A DNA stretch of 64,000 nt, taken from the NCBI GenBank assembly GCA_013398615.1, contig VZSR01000479.1, positions 2,182,740-2,246,739 on the forward strand, in the 5' to 3' direction. Of this stretch, positions 25,411 through 40,272 are shown piece after piece (positions within the stretch are counted from its first letter, which is position 1; every line of letters begins with the position of its first letter). The DNA is from Brachypodius melanocephalos. Taxonomy: Eukaryota > Chordata > Aves > Passeriformes > Pycnonotidae. A model generated the notes under the pieces. It saw nothing but the letters and a program-made list of their open reading frames with translations, was not told where the DNA came from and searched no databases. The position numbers were made by a program, and so were the translations under genes.

Positions 25411-28381
25411 AAATAATTAGATGATTTGGAAAGCAATTAAATAGTGAATTTCTTACATTCCTTAAAAAAAAAAAAAAATCAAAATGTGTCTAACTAATCT
25501 GGTCCAATTCCACTAAGATGGAACATGTGGATTAGTGCCTTTCCTGTAGCTGAAGTTTTCTGCTAAATATTTATTTTTTCTTTCTCCGCCTCCTGATCAG
25601 AAATCACTTCTCTTTGAAGACTTTAGGGAATAAGTAAATCAGTCCACAAAGCCAGTGCCTCACATGGAGGGAGAATTGATCTTCATCCTCCTTCTTCACA
25701 TGTTGGCTCCATTAATTGATACAGTACTGGATAATAACAATGCACTAATAGCTCTGAATGTGGCTTTAATGGAAATGGAAATGTGGAAACCATTACACTA
25801 ATAAAAAGAAATGGAACAAGATTTATGCAGTAACAATAAATATTAAAAGGAAAGCAGAACTGAAGACTCAGTTATGATTCTGACTATTCAATACCAATCT
25901 CTTCAATTTTTTTATGAGGTCAGTTTTAACATGCCATTTGAGATACACACATTCCTGGGGAATGCCTACAGGGAGCTTGCAGCTGGAAATGGATGAACCA
26001 AATCCACACACCATACATCTTTTACACATTTTTTTCTCCCTATTATTGGAGCCCATTCTGACTGCAAAGTCCTACAACATCTGGGATTTGGTGTTTTATT
26101 TTGTTTTGGTGAGTTTCTTAAATTTATTTTGTTTGAACATGATTACAACAGTCATCAACCCTTTAACCTGTGGATAAGAAACTAATGGCAACATTTCTTT
26201 CTGCTTCTCTTTCAGGTGACTAAGCATTTAAAAATTAACTAGCTTGTTTTGTACTTTCAGCTACCTAGAAATTATGGAAGGCTATTCTAATCAGGTGGAG
26301 AACAGTGGAGTGTGGGGATAAATTCACTTTCTTGGTGAGACACAATCATCCAACTTCACCAAGTGCAGTGAGAAGGGAAACCAAATATTTCAAGCCAGAT
26401 ATTTGATTTCAGATTCTGATTTTTTTTTTAATACAAATGGAGTGAAACTCACAAATATCTAAAAAGGTGTCTGGAGATATGTTCTACAGATATTTAAATT
26501 AGCACTATTAAAATACAATAATAGATGCCCAGGACCTAGAGCTACCATACCACCTACCTGACTTTATTATGAGCAATATCTTGTTTCCTCAGAGGTCTAA
26601 TAAAATTGCTGAGACTATCATGCAAGTAAAGCTCTCCCCACTTGATCCTCCATTACAAGACCATCTCATATGCACTTAACTAAATTGTTTTGAATGTAAT
26701 ATATTTCTTCTTTTCATCATTACATTTAACTTTCTCAGGTATTTAAACCTGCAAGGGTAAGAAATGAAGATAACAGCTTGGCTCTACAGATATCTTTTCA
26801 ATGCATACATGTCCTTTTACACATAAAACCTTTACGTTAGTTTCTCTAGGCTAATAAATTAAGCTTCAGTTCATAGAAGTACTGATAACTGCTTCTTATT
26901 TCCTTCTTTCCTCCAGACTCTACTGAAACACCTCATCCCTTTTGTTCTTTACATATAAACACATCAGAGAAGCAAAATCGTGGAATAAACTAATGGAGAA
27001 ATGAGGCAGAAGTGCTGTGATAAAGATCATAAAACAACTCAGTGGGAAATCAGCAAACCAAGGCACACTTGCAGATCTATGTTTTTCAGCTGGCATGTAA
27101 AAGCATAGCTGTAAAGAAGTGTAACCCCAGCTGAGATGTTACCTCCCCTGAATTAACCATTTAACCCCACTCTCTGCTGAATAACTGTGTAAGACATGTA
27201 AATGAAATTTCTGTCGTGCTATCAAGTATTTTACAATCTGGTAGGCATAATTTGAAGTGTCTTGATTTTTAACATACTGCAGTCTTCTATCAGGACTGAA
27301 AATGTGAAAAATGAGCCACTGGAGAAAAGAGATTAATATTGTCACAAGAAAAAATGAATTAACCTGAAGGGCAACACTGAGTCAGAAACTAATTTGAAAA
27401 TTACTGCACTAGTCATTCTAAGAAAAAATACTGTACTTCAAGTAATTATTTATACATTGGAACACTGGTATATGGTCACTGGGTGCAATCTAAGCAAGGA
27501 TCCATGTACTGCTGTGTTTGGCCTCTTTTTGTAACTGGAGTGAAGACATAAGACCAATACACAGATCACAATTACAGAAAGATCCAAGAACACAGACATT
27601 TTCAATGTAATTATTACTTTCAGTAGCTGGGAAGTTTTAATCTACCAGATGTAACTGTAAAATGCTACATCACACGTATCCTTCCTCAAATTTTGCATAC
27701 TTTAGACCTAATGATGCATGATGTCAAAGAACTCCATCAATTAATTTTAAACACAAGAGTTTTACAAAATAAAAACCATAAAGTCAAAATTAACTCGAGT
27801 ACAGCAATTGCATGCATCACTGGGGAGACATGAGCTACCTCCTAAATGCAAATCAAATTCAGAATACTGTTTTAGTTTCAAAAAAAAAAAAAATCAGTAC
27901 CTGAAATACAGTGTGGATGGGCTACACTTGATGCTGTTAGTCAAAGCAGAAGATTCAGTGTGCAGATCTACTCAGATATTGAATAAAACGTAAGATTTTT
28001 CCAATATGTTATTGCAAAAAGGGTAATTCAGGTACACTATTTACAGGGAAATCAATAAAACCCCCATTCATTTGAGAAAAATGTTTTCCATCAAAATGAG
28101 AAATGTATGACTTGAAATAAATTTAAGTTTCTTATTTCTCTCGTTATCCTCCTGCTCTGTTTTCAGTCTGAGGAAGGTCAATTCTAGATGACAGACAATG
28201 AAATTTCTGTATTGATAAGGAGAAAAAAAACCCTGCTATCCTTCTATGTATTTGCATAATTACATTGCATTTTTCCCAGAAAGTCTGTGTGTTACTCAAA
28301 TGTAATTGCTTGTGTGTCTGTATGCTTGTTTTGTATTTCTTAGAATCTATGATAAAAAACTTTAGGTGAAGTAACATATTA

Positions 28382-28408
28382 CAAAAAAAAAGAAAAAAAA
28401 AAAAAAAA
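28382..28408 (+). repeat. Poly-A tract with one G interruption
   Basis: This is a run of A broken by a single G. No AATAAA lies at a sensible distance upstream and no target duplication frames it, so I treat it as a simple homopolymer rather than a retrocopy tail. Confidence 0.8.
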
Positions 28409-28840
28409 CATGCTCCAAAACCATGATCCTCTTCAAAAGTTAATTTGTGGGAGTGGAAGGAAGTGCCTGTTCCCCTTTTCTGAGCAGTCTGAAGGACACA
28501 CTTAGAGAACTTTGTCACATTTTGTGTCCCCAGACCCAACTGAGAAGCTGAGTTCAACAAGAGGATAAATAAGATGCTTCTGTGAGGGAGCCACATTCAT
28601 TTGGCTCACAGAAAAGAAGCGCCTACAGGTGCACAGCAAAAGTTACAATGAGGAAGGAAAATTCCAATTGAAAATTGAAGAAAAAAAATCATACAGAGGG
28701 TGGCTAAGTACTTGGACAGATTGAGAAGACCCTGAAGAATATGAGGCACCTTGACAGGTAGCCCTCAGTTAAACAGATTACCAAGTTAAAGAAATAGGAA
28801 AACAAGATGTCAAGGTAATGAAAGAGCAATCTTCCATGGG

Positions 28841-28897
28841 AAAAAAGAAAAACAAAACAAAACAAACAAACAAACAAAAAAACAAACAAACAAAAAA
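28841..28897 (+). repeat. (AAAC)n microsatellite
   Basis: This is an A-rich run that resolves into repeated AAAC and CAAA units with occasional expanded A-runs. It is an imperfect tetranucleotide microsatellite likely to vary in length. Confidence 0.85.
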
Positions 28898-31800
28898 CCC
28901 AAAATAAACATCTACTGCCAGAGTGTGGAAATAAGTTCACAAAATCTGCTATTAAAACTCTGCATGGAGCCCTTTTTTTCCAAAGTGGAAGTGCAGAACA
29001 CTCTGCTCTGATACCCTGTGCTGTACTCCTCTGCATGTAAATAATATCTCACAACACTAAAGAGCAAAAACATTTCTAATATTTGTTCTGTGCACTCAGT
29101 TGATTCTGCTTATTTTGCCCCAAGGACTGGCTGTAAAATCTGGATGAAACTGGCTTCACAATACCTTTGTGAGATACATATGAAATACTGTCCAAAATTA
29201 GCAGATGGTCAAACTAAAGAATAGAGATTAAATACTGTTAAGCTGATCGTAATATGAAGTAGAGCTGGGCAAGATATTTTACCAGAAGAGATGCAAACAC
29301 AGATGGCAACTTTTTAAGTACATTTATGTTTAAACACATCAAATTAGGTGGCAGAACTCACTTTCAAATTAAAAAAAAAAAAACCCAAACATTTAAGTTT
29401 AAAAAGAAACAGGATAAACTTCAATCTGACATGATGTCTGCTTTAACAGTGTATCTTATTTTTGAAGAAAATAAAGGAAATATAACATTCAGGGCTAAGG
29501 GAGAAAAAAAATCTTGGTAAGAAAGAAAGGAGTAAGATTCTTGGTAAGGAAGAATCTTTTGGGGGCTAAATTTTAGCTTAATTTGGCAACATATTAGCTC
29601 TGCCCAAAGAGTTTTACTTATTCTCAGAATTATACTATGAAGGCAGTAAGCACCATCTCTTGGTACATTAACATAAAATTCAGAATGCTGTGGGGATTAC
29701 CTAAAGAAAATTCTACAATTTTGAAAAGTTATCGTGAAGCTAGAATAAGCTACAAGTTGAACAAGAAAAACAAGATAATCTCTCCTGATTCAGAGATAGA
29801 TCATAGAGAGATTTTCAATAAAAAGAATTTAGATGCAACCAAAGCGGTTCTTGTCTTTTGGAGAAAAAAATGTGATCACAGTCTCCTTAGCCTGTTCTTC
29901 TGGCTTTTTGATTTACAAACACCCCTGGGTTTGTGCAGTTTGATTAACAGTTCACACGTAGATCCATTATCCTCCTGCCAGCATCTGCCTTACCTGCACT
30001 GCTTATGATTCCTCCTGACTGGAACTGAGCTGAAGATTTATTCACTCCAAGCAACATCTTGATGAGCACATTGTCCACCTTTCACTCCCAGTTCCACCCC
30101 ACACACCCCCAAGGAACAAAGAGTTTGTTGTTGTCTTTCAGTGGTTTCATCACTACAGTTAAAGAAGCTATTCCCTAAAAAGTAACAGACTTAGGGATAG
30201 AAAAACATGCCTAGGCAGGTTCCAATAAAATGAAACACTATTTTATGCAACTGTATGAAAATTAGAGGCAATAAAATTAATATGGCTTGCACACAAAAAG
30301 CTTCATGCATCAGCGAAAAGGAAGCATTTCGTTGCTCACATTTCTATTTAAAAAAATAAAATTCTGGCCTTAATTCCCAATTCTCTGCTTGTCTGATGTA
30401 GGTGACACTCCCTTGAGATAAATTCTGTAGCCTCACTTGTGAAACTTGAGTTTTAAGATACAGCTGCAATCACTTCTGATTATACAGGACATAAACATGA
30501 TAAAATGTCACTGGATGGAATTACAATACCATCTCAAAAGATCATTACATTATGTTAGGGTTGGAATCAAATATACATTTTAATTCAGATCAATTCCTGC
30601 AGAAATCCATTGACTTCTGCATTCCTTGCTTTGCTCAGACTCTTTGCTTCACGCTTCACTCGGGGAATATGGGTTCCCATAGGAGCATAACAGGATTTCA
30701 GGGCTGTTCTGGATAAAACGATTACAGATATTGCAATCATCTCACTTTGATACTGCTGATCCTTGTAAGCATTTGATCATCTTCTCCCTTTTGTAACACT
30801 ACAATCAACATGCAATATCCTAATGGTCTAATTAAGCAATGATGACTCAGACAGGAGGCTTCCTGGGAATTAATGACCTCTGGGGAGGAGCTGATGTCCC
30901 AGAATACAGCCCAGCATCATTAACTTCATTTATTTATTAATCTTTAGGAAACGCTTCATGATGAGATTGTTATTTCTGCTACCAGATGGAAGAATTAAAT
31001 TTACTCATTATTTTAAGTTTTTCATGTTTCAGCTAGAAAATTTCAGACATGTCTAGAGAATTTAATGATCCATACAATTCTTGAAATTGTACTTCATGAC
31101 TATGTTGTTCATATCTGCGATTTTAAAACAGGAAGTATATAAACATGCATTATTGAAACTTCAAGGTGAGAAAATGAAAAAAATCTGAATAAAGATGTTG
31201 TGGTTGAGCACTAAAGAACCACAGAAGCATTACAGAGGTGTATTTGGGCAAAGAGGATTAGTGACAGAGACACAACTTGCTTCTGGTACTGCACAAAGAG
31301 TACAAAACAGGATAAGGAGACCTGCAGGAAGTATTTTCATGACCCTTAAAGCTCACCTTCCTGTATCAAGGCTAAGCAGGCTTAATTTCTTGTTCATAAC
31401 AATCCCATGAAATGGCACCTTGACCACCAAACTAATTTATTTACACTGACTTTTGAGTTTTAGTCTGATTTGAAAGCTATAAACATGTGCAGAATGCATC
31501 TCCTGGTAGAGGTGAAGCTACAGAGAACATGGAGTGGTTTTAATCCCATGAGAACAAGGGGGTTTGTCACCCCAGTTTATAAAAAAAGTGGTTCTTTCAA
31601 TTTTTCAAAATATCAGAATTCCCATTCAAAAGAAAGTTGTAAATACCAAAACACTTTCACTGACTGGATATGAAGCATCAAAAAATTTCTGCTGAAGAGA
31701 AATTCCAAAGTGTAATTTTAAGCAACTCCCGTGGTGTTCCAATTAAACTTTATTTTAAAGAACATGGATAAATCTGGCAATTTAGAAAGCCAAGTCTTTG

Positions 31801-31926
31801 TTCAGAGTTCTTAGCCACCCAGTTCTGAGTTACAAAGCCCAATTTCTCAGCCTAAACCCAAGCCAACAATTATCAGACCTCGGTGTGAAGACTGAAATCC
31901 TGAAACTGTAAATTACTGATACTGAT

Positions 31927-31955
31927 GGGGGCGAGGGGGTTCTCAGGGATTGGGG
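31927..31955 (+). other. G-quadruplex motif (plus strand)
   Basis: Four G-runs of 5, 5, 3 and 4 are separated by loops CGA, TTCTCA and ATT. This fits the G3+N1-7 rule exactly. It stands out in AT-rich DNA with no nearby promoter or CpG cluster. Confidence 0.7.
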
Positions 31956-34900
31956 ATTCTGGACTGTGAATTGTTTTTCATTATGAAGTTCAGGGGGAAA
32001 GAAAAGTTGGTTGAACCTTCTATGCAAGTAGAAACATTTCTAAATAGCATGTTCATATTACTAAAACTGAAATATTTTGAGCAGCAGTATAAATAACAGC
32101 ATTAGTATCAGTGCTTCATAAAAAGAAATCTTGTTTTGACAGTTAAGTAAACAAACATCAGTGATGTGAAGGTATTCTCCCAGGCACCTACACTTTCATC
32201 TGAAAAATAAAGACTTCATCCAAAGCCAGTGAAATTAAATAGATTATTTTTCTGAAATGTTATTTTGACTATGGCATTAAATGAGAATACCATTCAAGAA
32301 GCATGTGTTTTACCTCAGAGCATTAAATTATTACAGCTAAAAAGAGAAATTTTTTTTACGTATTTGCTTTCCAGTCTATAACTGCTAAACTGCTTTTGCT
32401 CAGCTCATAGGAAAAAGAAGAGCATTATTTTAGACAGGAGAGAACAAAAAGGGAAGATAAGCTCCCTGTAATCAATATGGTCACAACACCGCTGGCAGCC
32501 TCTGCTGTCCATTGTTCCTGTGTCAGGCACCCTCTGACATGCCAACAATGGTTCTGGTTACAACGTGGGGAAAAATCCCTTCTTCAGAGCTGTGTGCATT
32601 GCTGTGCAATGTAATGTCTTGGTAGGAGAGGAGAAATCAGGAGTGGAATTTTCACTGAAGGTTTAGGTAGTATGGGGACAAAAATTCTATACAAAAAGGC
32701 AAGGGGTTATCCCTTCACATGTCTGTGCACATGCCACCAACACAAACTCCCACTGGTGCCTTGCATACATCGGCCTGCTTGAATGAAGTGCTTGCTCCTG
32801 GTTTTTAGCCTCAGCACTTAGACTGGGGTCGTGAGCAGAGATTTCTAAAGGTCATTGCCAGCCCTGGATTACAGAACAAGCCCTGTTCCATGATGCTCAG
32901 AAGGGTCCCAACTATCATGTGCTGTGTGGTTTGCTGCAGACCTGGAAACACTCCAGTTTTTCCACCACAGCAGCCGACTTTTTCAAAGATGTCTGGCTGC
33001 TTACTTGAATTAAAGTGATCCTTACAGAATATCACTGAAAGCACCATAAACCAGCAGATTTATTTGGATCTTGGCCCACAGAATAGCTGATCTCTCTAAA
33101 TCTCAGCACTTTTACAGTTGCCTAATAGACATGGCACTAACAAAGCAGATTGTAGTCTTGAACTGTTCTATTTAACTAATAAAACAAAGGAAATTAGCAA
33201 AGCATAATTAGCTCCAATCTTACTCGAGGTAAGGAAAGGCAATGAGAAGCTATTATTTCAAATGTGGAATATCGAACAGGTGGTTTTCCAGCACATCAGA
33301 TGACATCATTACTCTCTCCAGATAAGTGTCTCAGTGTTTGCCACATTAATGAGCCACAGGATAAAGATGCTCCTTTGAGCTCTATGGAAAGATCAATATT
33401 GAGAGGAGATGCTGTGCAGGCTCTTTGGTTCATTGTGGAGAACCAGTCAATTGACTTAAGGATGAGTCAAACTTTGACAAAGGAGCCTCATCCAACCTTC
33501 AGAACCATCATAAACACTGCAAGTATTGCACATTTATCAGGCAAACCATTCTGGATATGTAATGTCAGAAATTATGAAAAGAGAGACAACTGCTTACAAA
33601 TCTTTCTTTTTAAGTTGTGTCTCCTGTAACAACCTAATGTGGAGACTTCACTGCTAAAAAATTGCAGTGTTTCACTCTAATGATGAAAGTGAATTTATTA
33701 ATACTTCAGAGCTGTTAAAGAGTTGCCTAGAATTTCACAATTATAGTGGTAAAAACTTGGGAAGAAATGGCCTAGAGGAATTACTACAAATGGAGTTTTC
33801 CCTGTTGCAAGGAGTATTCCAAGAAAAGTATTTTGGAGATTTTATTCTCACTCTCCTCATACAACCATGTGTGCATCTTAAGTCAGTGTTTATTGCCTGT
33901 GATAAATAAAGCTGGGATTCTATCCTAGAAAATGACATGGCAGATGTAAGAAGAATCAAATAAATAAAGTGGCCCAACAAACTCTGTTGACCTGAACTGG
34001 ATACAGGAACAGTGATAGTAAGAGATGAGGGACGGTACTGGCCAGGATTGGCCTTGTTCAGTAGTGTTCTCTAGTCACCCTACCACTGTGGAACACTCAA
34101 AGAAAGCTAGGATACACTGCATGCTGGTTCTTGTCAGCAATAATGGACAGCAAATGAAAAGATTCTGTCCATTTTCTTTCTTTCGTAGCCTTTCAAAACT
34201 ACAAAAGTGGACATTAAAAAAACCCCAGAAATCTCAGAAGGGGTTTACATGTTAAATACACATAGTTCCTCAATAATGCCTGTCCTGAAATTATTAAAAT
34301 ATAACACAGCAAATCAACACTCAACAAAATCAATGGGATTATGCAGCCAGCTCACCCTCCCCTAAATCAAATAGTTCCAGTTTACAGCCACGAAGCAACT
34401 GTCCCAGGTGAGTCTGAGAAAATGGCTGTGAGCCCCTGCCTGCCTTTACTGTCCATTCCCAAATGCCTCCCTCCTCCTTCCCTGGCCCCATGGGCTCCCC
34501 AGGCAGAGCTGAAGGTGAGCCTGATGCTCCCAGTCTTTACTGTGCTGACCAGAGAGAGCTGGGTTTGCTGTGACACAGGCTCAGCACCAGCACTAACACC
34601 ATCCAGTTCAGTCATTTTTCCGATTCTCTGATAATAAAAAGATAATCTGAAACTAGAGAGCAGTATAAAACCAGGCTGAAACAAAGTCAGTTTAATCAAC
34701 TGTAACCACATTCAGAAAACATGAGGATATTCCATCGGAATCTTTTGGAGTGGACACAGTTGATTCTGCTTTTCACAAGATTTTGTTTTGTATCCTTTCT
34801 GAGGCGACAGAAAAGGTTTATTGTTTTTACTGTCATTAATCTCCCCTCATTTGCTTTTTCCAAGTGCAATAATGCTTTTGATTTGAAGGGTCACATTCAA

Positions 34901-35680
34901 ATGCCACTATCCCAAGGACTAAATGGAGAAAATTGATGCTCAGGCCAATGTCTCGCTGGGATTTGCAGAACCTTCTTTAAAGTAAATAAGGCCCTTGTGG
35001 CTTATCAGTCGTTGGTGTGTTCAGCTCCCTAAACCAAGAGAATTGAGGGGATTAGTTAGAGGAGAAATGAAATGTACCTAATTAATTCCCCAGATCCCTG
35101 CAGATTATATAGCATGTTTGGAACAGCAGGAAATTGTGACTGAAATTAAAAATACATACCTACAGCAGCAATGCTGAGAAATGCACCCTTTTCTCCTCCT
35201 ACTACAATATCAGGGATATATTAATAAGGGCTATTACATTTCACAGGGTTTTTTAATAATTTTATAACAAATTTTCCTGTTAGACATTTTTTAAAAAAGA
35301 AAAAAAAAAAGAAAATTTATGGCAGTTTCAATTTGTCAAAATCTGAAATTAATTTTATATTTCAGCTCCTCATTCTAACCTACTTTGGAAGAAGTGCCTT
35401 AGTTACCTCTACATATCCTTACTTCATACTGGAGAATAAAAAAAATTTATACGGCTATGACAAAACTTTTCAAAACTTATCTTCAGGATAAGATTACAGA
35501 AATATTTCTCTGAATCCATGCCAAGTCTTCAGAATTCCACTATTATTTATCTTTTCAAACTGCATAAATTGAGACTAATCTAAATGTTTCTGCAGGTCCA
35601 GTCACTTCTATAGAAACAATTGCCAGGTGCTTCTGCCTGTGTTGATTACAGATTGCCTGTGTTTTCCTCAAATGGGGTAG

Positions 35681-35683
35681 AAA

Positions 35684-35726
<43 letters not shown>
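35681..35726 (+). repeat. (AAAT)n microsatellite, about 11.5 copies
   Basis: This is an uninterrupted AAAT tetranucleotide array of 46 bp. Its purity suggests recent expansion and length polymorphism. Nothing functional is visible in it. Confidence 0.95.
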
Positions 35727-38700
35727 CTTTCCTTGTTTGTCTGTTCGTTTCTGTGGTCCTCTCACATGCACTCATCCATGGAATCAAATATCCACTAGGG
35801 ATGAAATTAATTTTTCTGTGGGAGCTGTGGAATATCCCTGCCTACAACCACCTCTTGCCAGTGGCAGACAGAAAGCTGAGAAGATTTTTCCATTGTGAGA
35901 GAGTTACCAGTGGAGTTCCTCACAAATTGAACTCTCAGGTTTGGTTTGTGAAAGTTTGGGGTAGAAGCTTGAATTCCATTCCATAATTCAGCTCTTGCAG
36001 GGTTCTGCCTTTCATTCACCTTCAGTTCAGTCACTTGAAGCCAGTGCTGTTCACACAGCAGCCCAGGCTCACAATTCCACACATCTCTGGATCCTCCCAA
36101 TGAACTGTCTGCAGAAACTTGCTCAAGCATCTGCTTAGCTCTCATAAAGCACCTGAAGACACACCAGGCTGAGCCAACCGTCTCCTAGAAGTCTGTATAA
36201 TAATTTAACAGTGCAAATGTTTCCAAAGGGAACTATATGTACTATGACCAAAGTATTATGCAAATGTTGTTTTTCCAATGATTTAGCCCTGCCATAATAT
36301 CTTCTGCTATTACACAAGCAGTGCATTAAGCCATGTCATTGCTGACAAAAGCAGGCAGGAGCTGGACCAGATATCCTGCAGCCTCAGCCTGAATGTATGG
36401 ATGCCTTGGGGGCACACTACCTATTAATTTAAAATTCTGAAACTAATTATGTATGTCAGGGTGACCTCTTTCTAATCTACATTCATCACAGAACACAAGC
36501 CTTCTGTCTCTGTTGTTCCCATAATAAAATAGCTGCTGATAGACTTATATAATTGACTGTATCTGAAGTGGACTCCTACCATGGTGCTACATTCAAATTT
36601 TACGTAATCCCAGCTGAACAAAGATAAGCAAAAATAATCCAGCTATCTCAAGTAATTAACTTCTAAGGTTACACAGTAACATCGCAAAAAATTATTACTC
36701 ATGATCTCAAAAACAGTGTAACACAGTACATAGGAGTCACATTCACTGCTGAGCTACCAAGAAATTATTTGCAACATTTAAAAATGCACGTAACATTTTT
36801 AAATACAAAAATATATAGTAATTTCTATTTCTTTATCCTGCAAATAGCTTTACACATTCAAGACACTGATGAAATATGCACCTACAGGCCCCTCAATCTG
36901 ACAGTGGGATTTTTAGAGTTGCCTAAAATAATTAATTAAGTAAGTATTCAATTATCAGTGACTTCTAAAGGAAACAATATCTAAACCTCATTGAATTTTA
37001 AAGAAAACAAAGGAGCAAACATGGTAGAACTTTAATCCTCTGCTGGACATCTACAACGTAAAACAAAATATAGAGGTGCTGTTCCCTTTTTCTCCAGCAT
37101 CCCTTGGAGAATTTCTTAGTTACATTGCTTGAAGAGAAATCAGACTTATAGTCCATTCATATGCCCAACTTAGAATCCTAGCAAGATCAAATCCCAGCAG
37201 CTTTAAGTTCCCTTTTCTTTGGCACTGTGGCTTCAGTGGGGCTGGTGACTGAGGAAACTCCAAATGACCTGGAAATCCTTTAGACAGTGGCTCTGAGAGC
37301 ATCGGGCTCTGCTGACCTGCTCACTGTTGGGAGCAGTCCCACAATCTCAAACCAAGTGACTCAGACACATAACAATCTTTATAGGATCATGTTTCTTCTG
37401 GAGATCTTTAAACCCCTAAAGATCTTTTAAGCTTCACTGGAATGCATGTGTGAACAGCACAATGAAATTGAGAGATCATCAGCAAAGGGAGCCTGATCTC
37501 TGAAATATCCTGGCTCAACAAGCACACAGACTCAAAGGAGAGCCCTAAGCTGCAGCATCAGAGGGACAGAATGCAATAAGCAATCAAAAAAGCAAACTTT
37601 GTCATAATAGTGTGAGACAGACACATCTTTTTTGAAGCATGTTCAATTTCTTGTGAGGAACAGAGAGCTTCGTGAGGCAAAAATTCATCTGTTTTTCCTC
37701 ATAGAAAGCAATTATGAGTACAGCTGCGCTGCAGCAAACTGGAATAGCACATTAAAAGATGTGAACAAGATCCAGCTTAAAAGTCAAATGTACATTTATA
37801 CTTGGAAATTAATATTAACTTCTGTTACCAGGAGTGCATCAGATGTCCTAAAAATCACAAAAGCAGCAGTCTGTTCTGTATAAATGAGATGCAATGAGGA
37901 AAGAAGACAGTAAATACATTAACTGATCTGTGTGATATCGTACCATAAATATTTGACTTAATCAGTAACAAACATTAATTTAACACTTAATCATCAGTTA
38001 AAAACATTAGCATTCTTAATAAGCAGGTCAGGGTGAGCTCCTATGACACATATCAGAGCTGTGAGTGTAAAACAGCTGCACACTTGAACCAAACCAAAGC
38101 TTTCACACTTCTGTCTGTATCTTATTTACTGAACCAACTCTGCTCTGCACTAACATTACTCAGTTCCTCTCTCACTTGCAGCCTGATTTCCCAAATATTT
38201 ATTTATGCTAATAATGAAATATTAAGAGTTCTTTTTTTCACTGGAATGCATTCATTTGCATGGTGGAGTGCTCCATTAGAATCCATCTCCTCTGGAAATG
38301 ACGGACACTCTACTTTTAAATGCTTCATGCTCTTCTAAAAGAGGCACTTCAGTCTAATAGGTTATTTGGCTCAAGTGAAATGTAGCTGGATGAAGCTGTA
38401 TGGATCTTTCACAGAGCACACTACAACATGTACCAGCCAGCTGTGGGGAATCCAGTTCACAGCTGTGAAAGGACTCCCAGAGGCCTAAGGACCTATGAAC
38501 ACCACTTCAGGTGAAGATGAGAGGGTTTTGACCTCCTCTTCTCCAACAGACACACACATGTCCTTTCCAAATAAAGCTTTTCCCTGGATCAATTTTGTAC
38601 ATGGGAGAACAAGCACATGGCACCTTATGCACTGCAGGTAGGATCCAAACAACACAGTGACAGATGCAGTGTAAGGGTTAGAACAGAATAAAATCCAAAA

Positions 38701-40100
38701 ATCCACAGCACAGAACATCTCCCTATAGTCCTGAAAACCTAACAAAACACTACTTTACAACTGAAGTTACTTTTCATGCAGTTTAGCTGCCTATTTTGCC
38801 CATTTGAAATGTCACTCAGTAACATTCTAAGAAAACATGAACCCATTATGTTTACTGAAAAACTCGTGTGAACTTTACTGAATGCAAAGCTGAGCTCCTG
38901 TAACAATACTACTACATGGGACTAGTGATTCTGGGTTTACAGAATTCCCTACTGAGCTCCAGAAGAAAACATAAAAGACAAGTTACTATGCCAAAGACTG
39001 GTATTATGCCCTCCCTGAAAGGAGGTTCTCTGTAGAAGCCACTTTTGATATTTCATATTTAGAGGTCTCTCCAAAAATCAAAAAACATACCATTTCAGGA
39101 AATATTCACAAAACATCATGTACTACAATAATTGAGAAAATATTTCTTCAAAAGACCAGCCAGCTTATCTAACGCTTTCTGTTTATATTTGTGTTCTTAC
39201 TACAGCTTCTACAAAAGATGGCATTTCTTTGTGAGACTGTAGTGCTTTATTTTTTAGACTTCTTATGTGCAAACTTACCCTTTTCTCAAGGAACAGTTCT
39301 ACCTTCTTGGAGTGTCTGTTTGCTTCCAGCAGGATGTGTGTTTGTGTAAACTGCTTCAAAATTTCCAATTAGAACAGCACATTTTCATTTCTTTCATTAT
39401 TGACAGAAAAAATTTCTAAGGAAAGATGCAAGCAAATGGTACATTTGTCTGTGAGGGGTTTTTGAAGTAATGGTTGAAGAGCAGAACCACTCAAATCTTA
39501 CAGACGTTTAAGATGTGCAGCTCCAGAATTAAAGTTTTTACTCATATTACTCATTAGCTTAGCTAGCTATCAAGAAGCTGAAATTCCAGACTGCAATATA
39601 TTCTCAAGTCACAATACATCACCCAATCTTCTGTCTGTCTTTTGGACATCACTGCCCCTACTGAAGCTGTCAGGCATTTTCTGATACACCAGACAGGTTC
39701 TAGTATATAAATAACCTTATTTCAACAATAATAGGTTAGCTCCCTTGTTGTGAGCAACAGTTGTGAATATAAAATTCATTATTTGCCCAACACAATAGTT
39801 TTACTTTATTAACAACCTGACTCTATGTTAGCAATTCTGGTGTAATTTAAGTGATGTTGCCATTAGAGTGGTGAATCATCTTTTCACTAATACAGCAAGA
39901 AAGCCATCAATATGAAAATTGCTTATTCAGAATCATTTTAGGTAATGTCCTTATCATGCTATCTAGGGTTTAATTTTGACCTGTGTATTGAGCAACCTGT
40001 GAAGGAGCAGCTTCCAGAGGTATCACCATCCCAGTGTTCCTCCAGTTATTATTCTTTTGTCAAGAGTTTTGAATGATTTCTTAACACTGCACAAAGCCCA

Positions 40101-40127
40101 CTTTTTTTTTTCTTTTTTTTTTTTTTT
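40101..40127 (+). repeat. Poly-T tract interrupted by one C
   Basis: This is a T-run with a single C interruption, ending in CCCC. A second T-run follows at 40273-40290. The 145 bp between them has no recognisable retrocopy or SINE sequence. Confidence 0.85.
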
Positions 40128-40272
40128 CCCCATGTAATCTCTCTATTTTATGTGTATGATGTTGAATTTAGGAAACCCCAAAGTGCACTTATCTCTCATT
40201 GCAGGTAAAAGATTTAGGAATGAAAGTCACCTTGAAACTTGTTAGAATTTGAATTTTGAATCATTTTCACTA

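Larger units (their letters stand above)
23414..35680. other. Gene-free unique sequence with scattered simple repeats
   Basis: Apart from a MIR-like relic (25350-25410), an (AAAC)n tract (28841-28897), poly-A runs (25465-25480, 27880-27893, 28382-28408) and a G-quadruplex motif (31927-31955), I see no named element. Open frames reach 150 codons (28144-28596, minus), but that one runs through the poly-A tract, which it reads as poly-Phe. It is not credible as a gene. An acceptor-like site ending at 26215 is followed by a stop within nine codons and has no supporting frame. Confidence 0.55.

Noticed and set aside
26185..26245. Acceptor ending at 26215 followed by an 8-codon frame and stop
   Set aside because: Too short to support, with no polyadenylation context or partner donor.
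28144..28596. 150-codon open frame on the minus strand
   Set aside because: It contains a poly-Phe stretch produced by the poly-A tract and has no other protein-like features.
38155..38210. Acceptor ending at 38181
   Set aside because: No coding-like frame follows and no paired donor was found.
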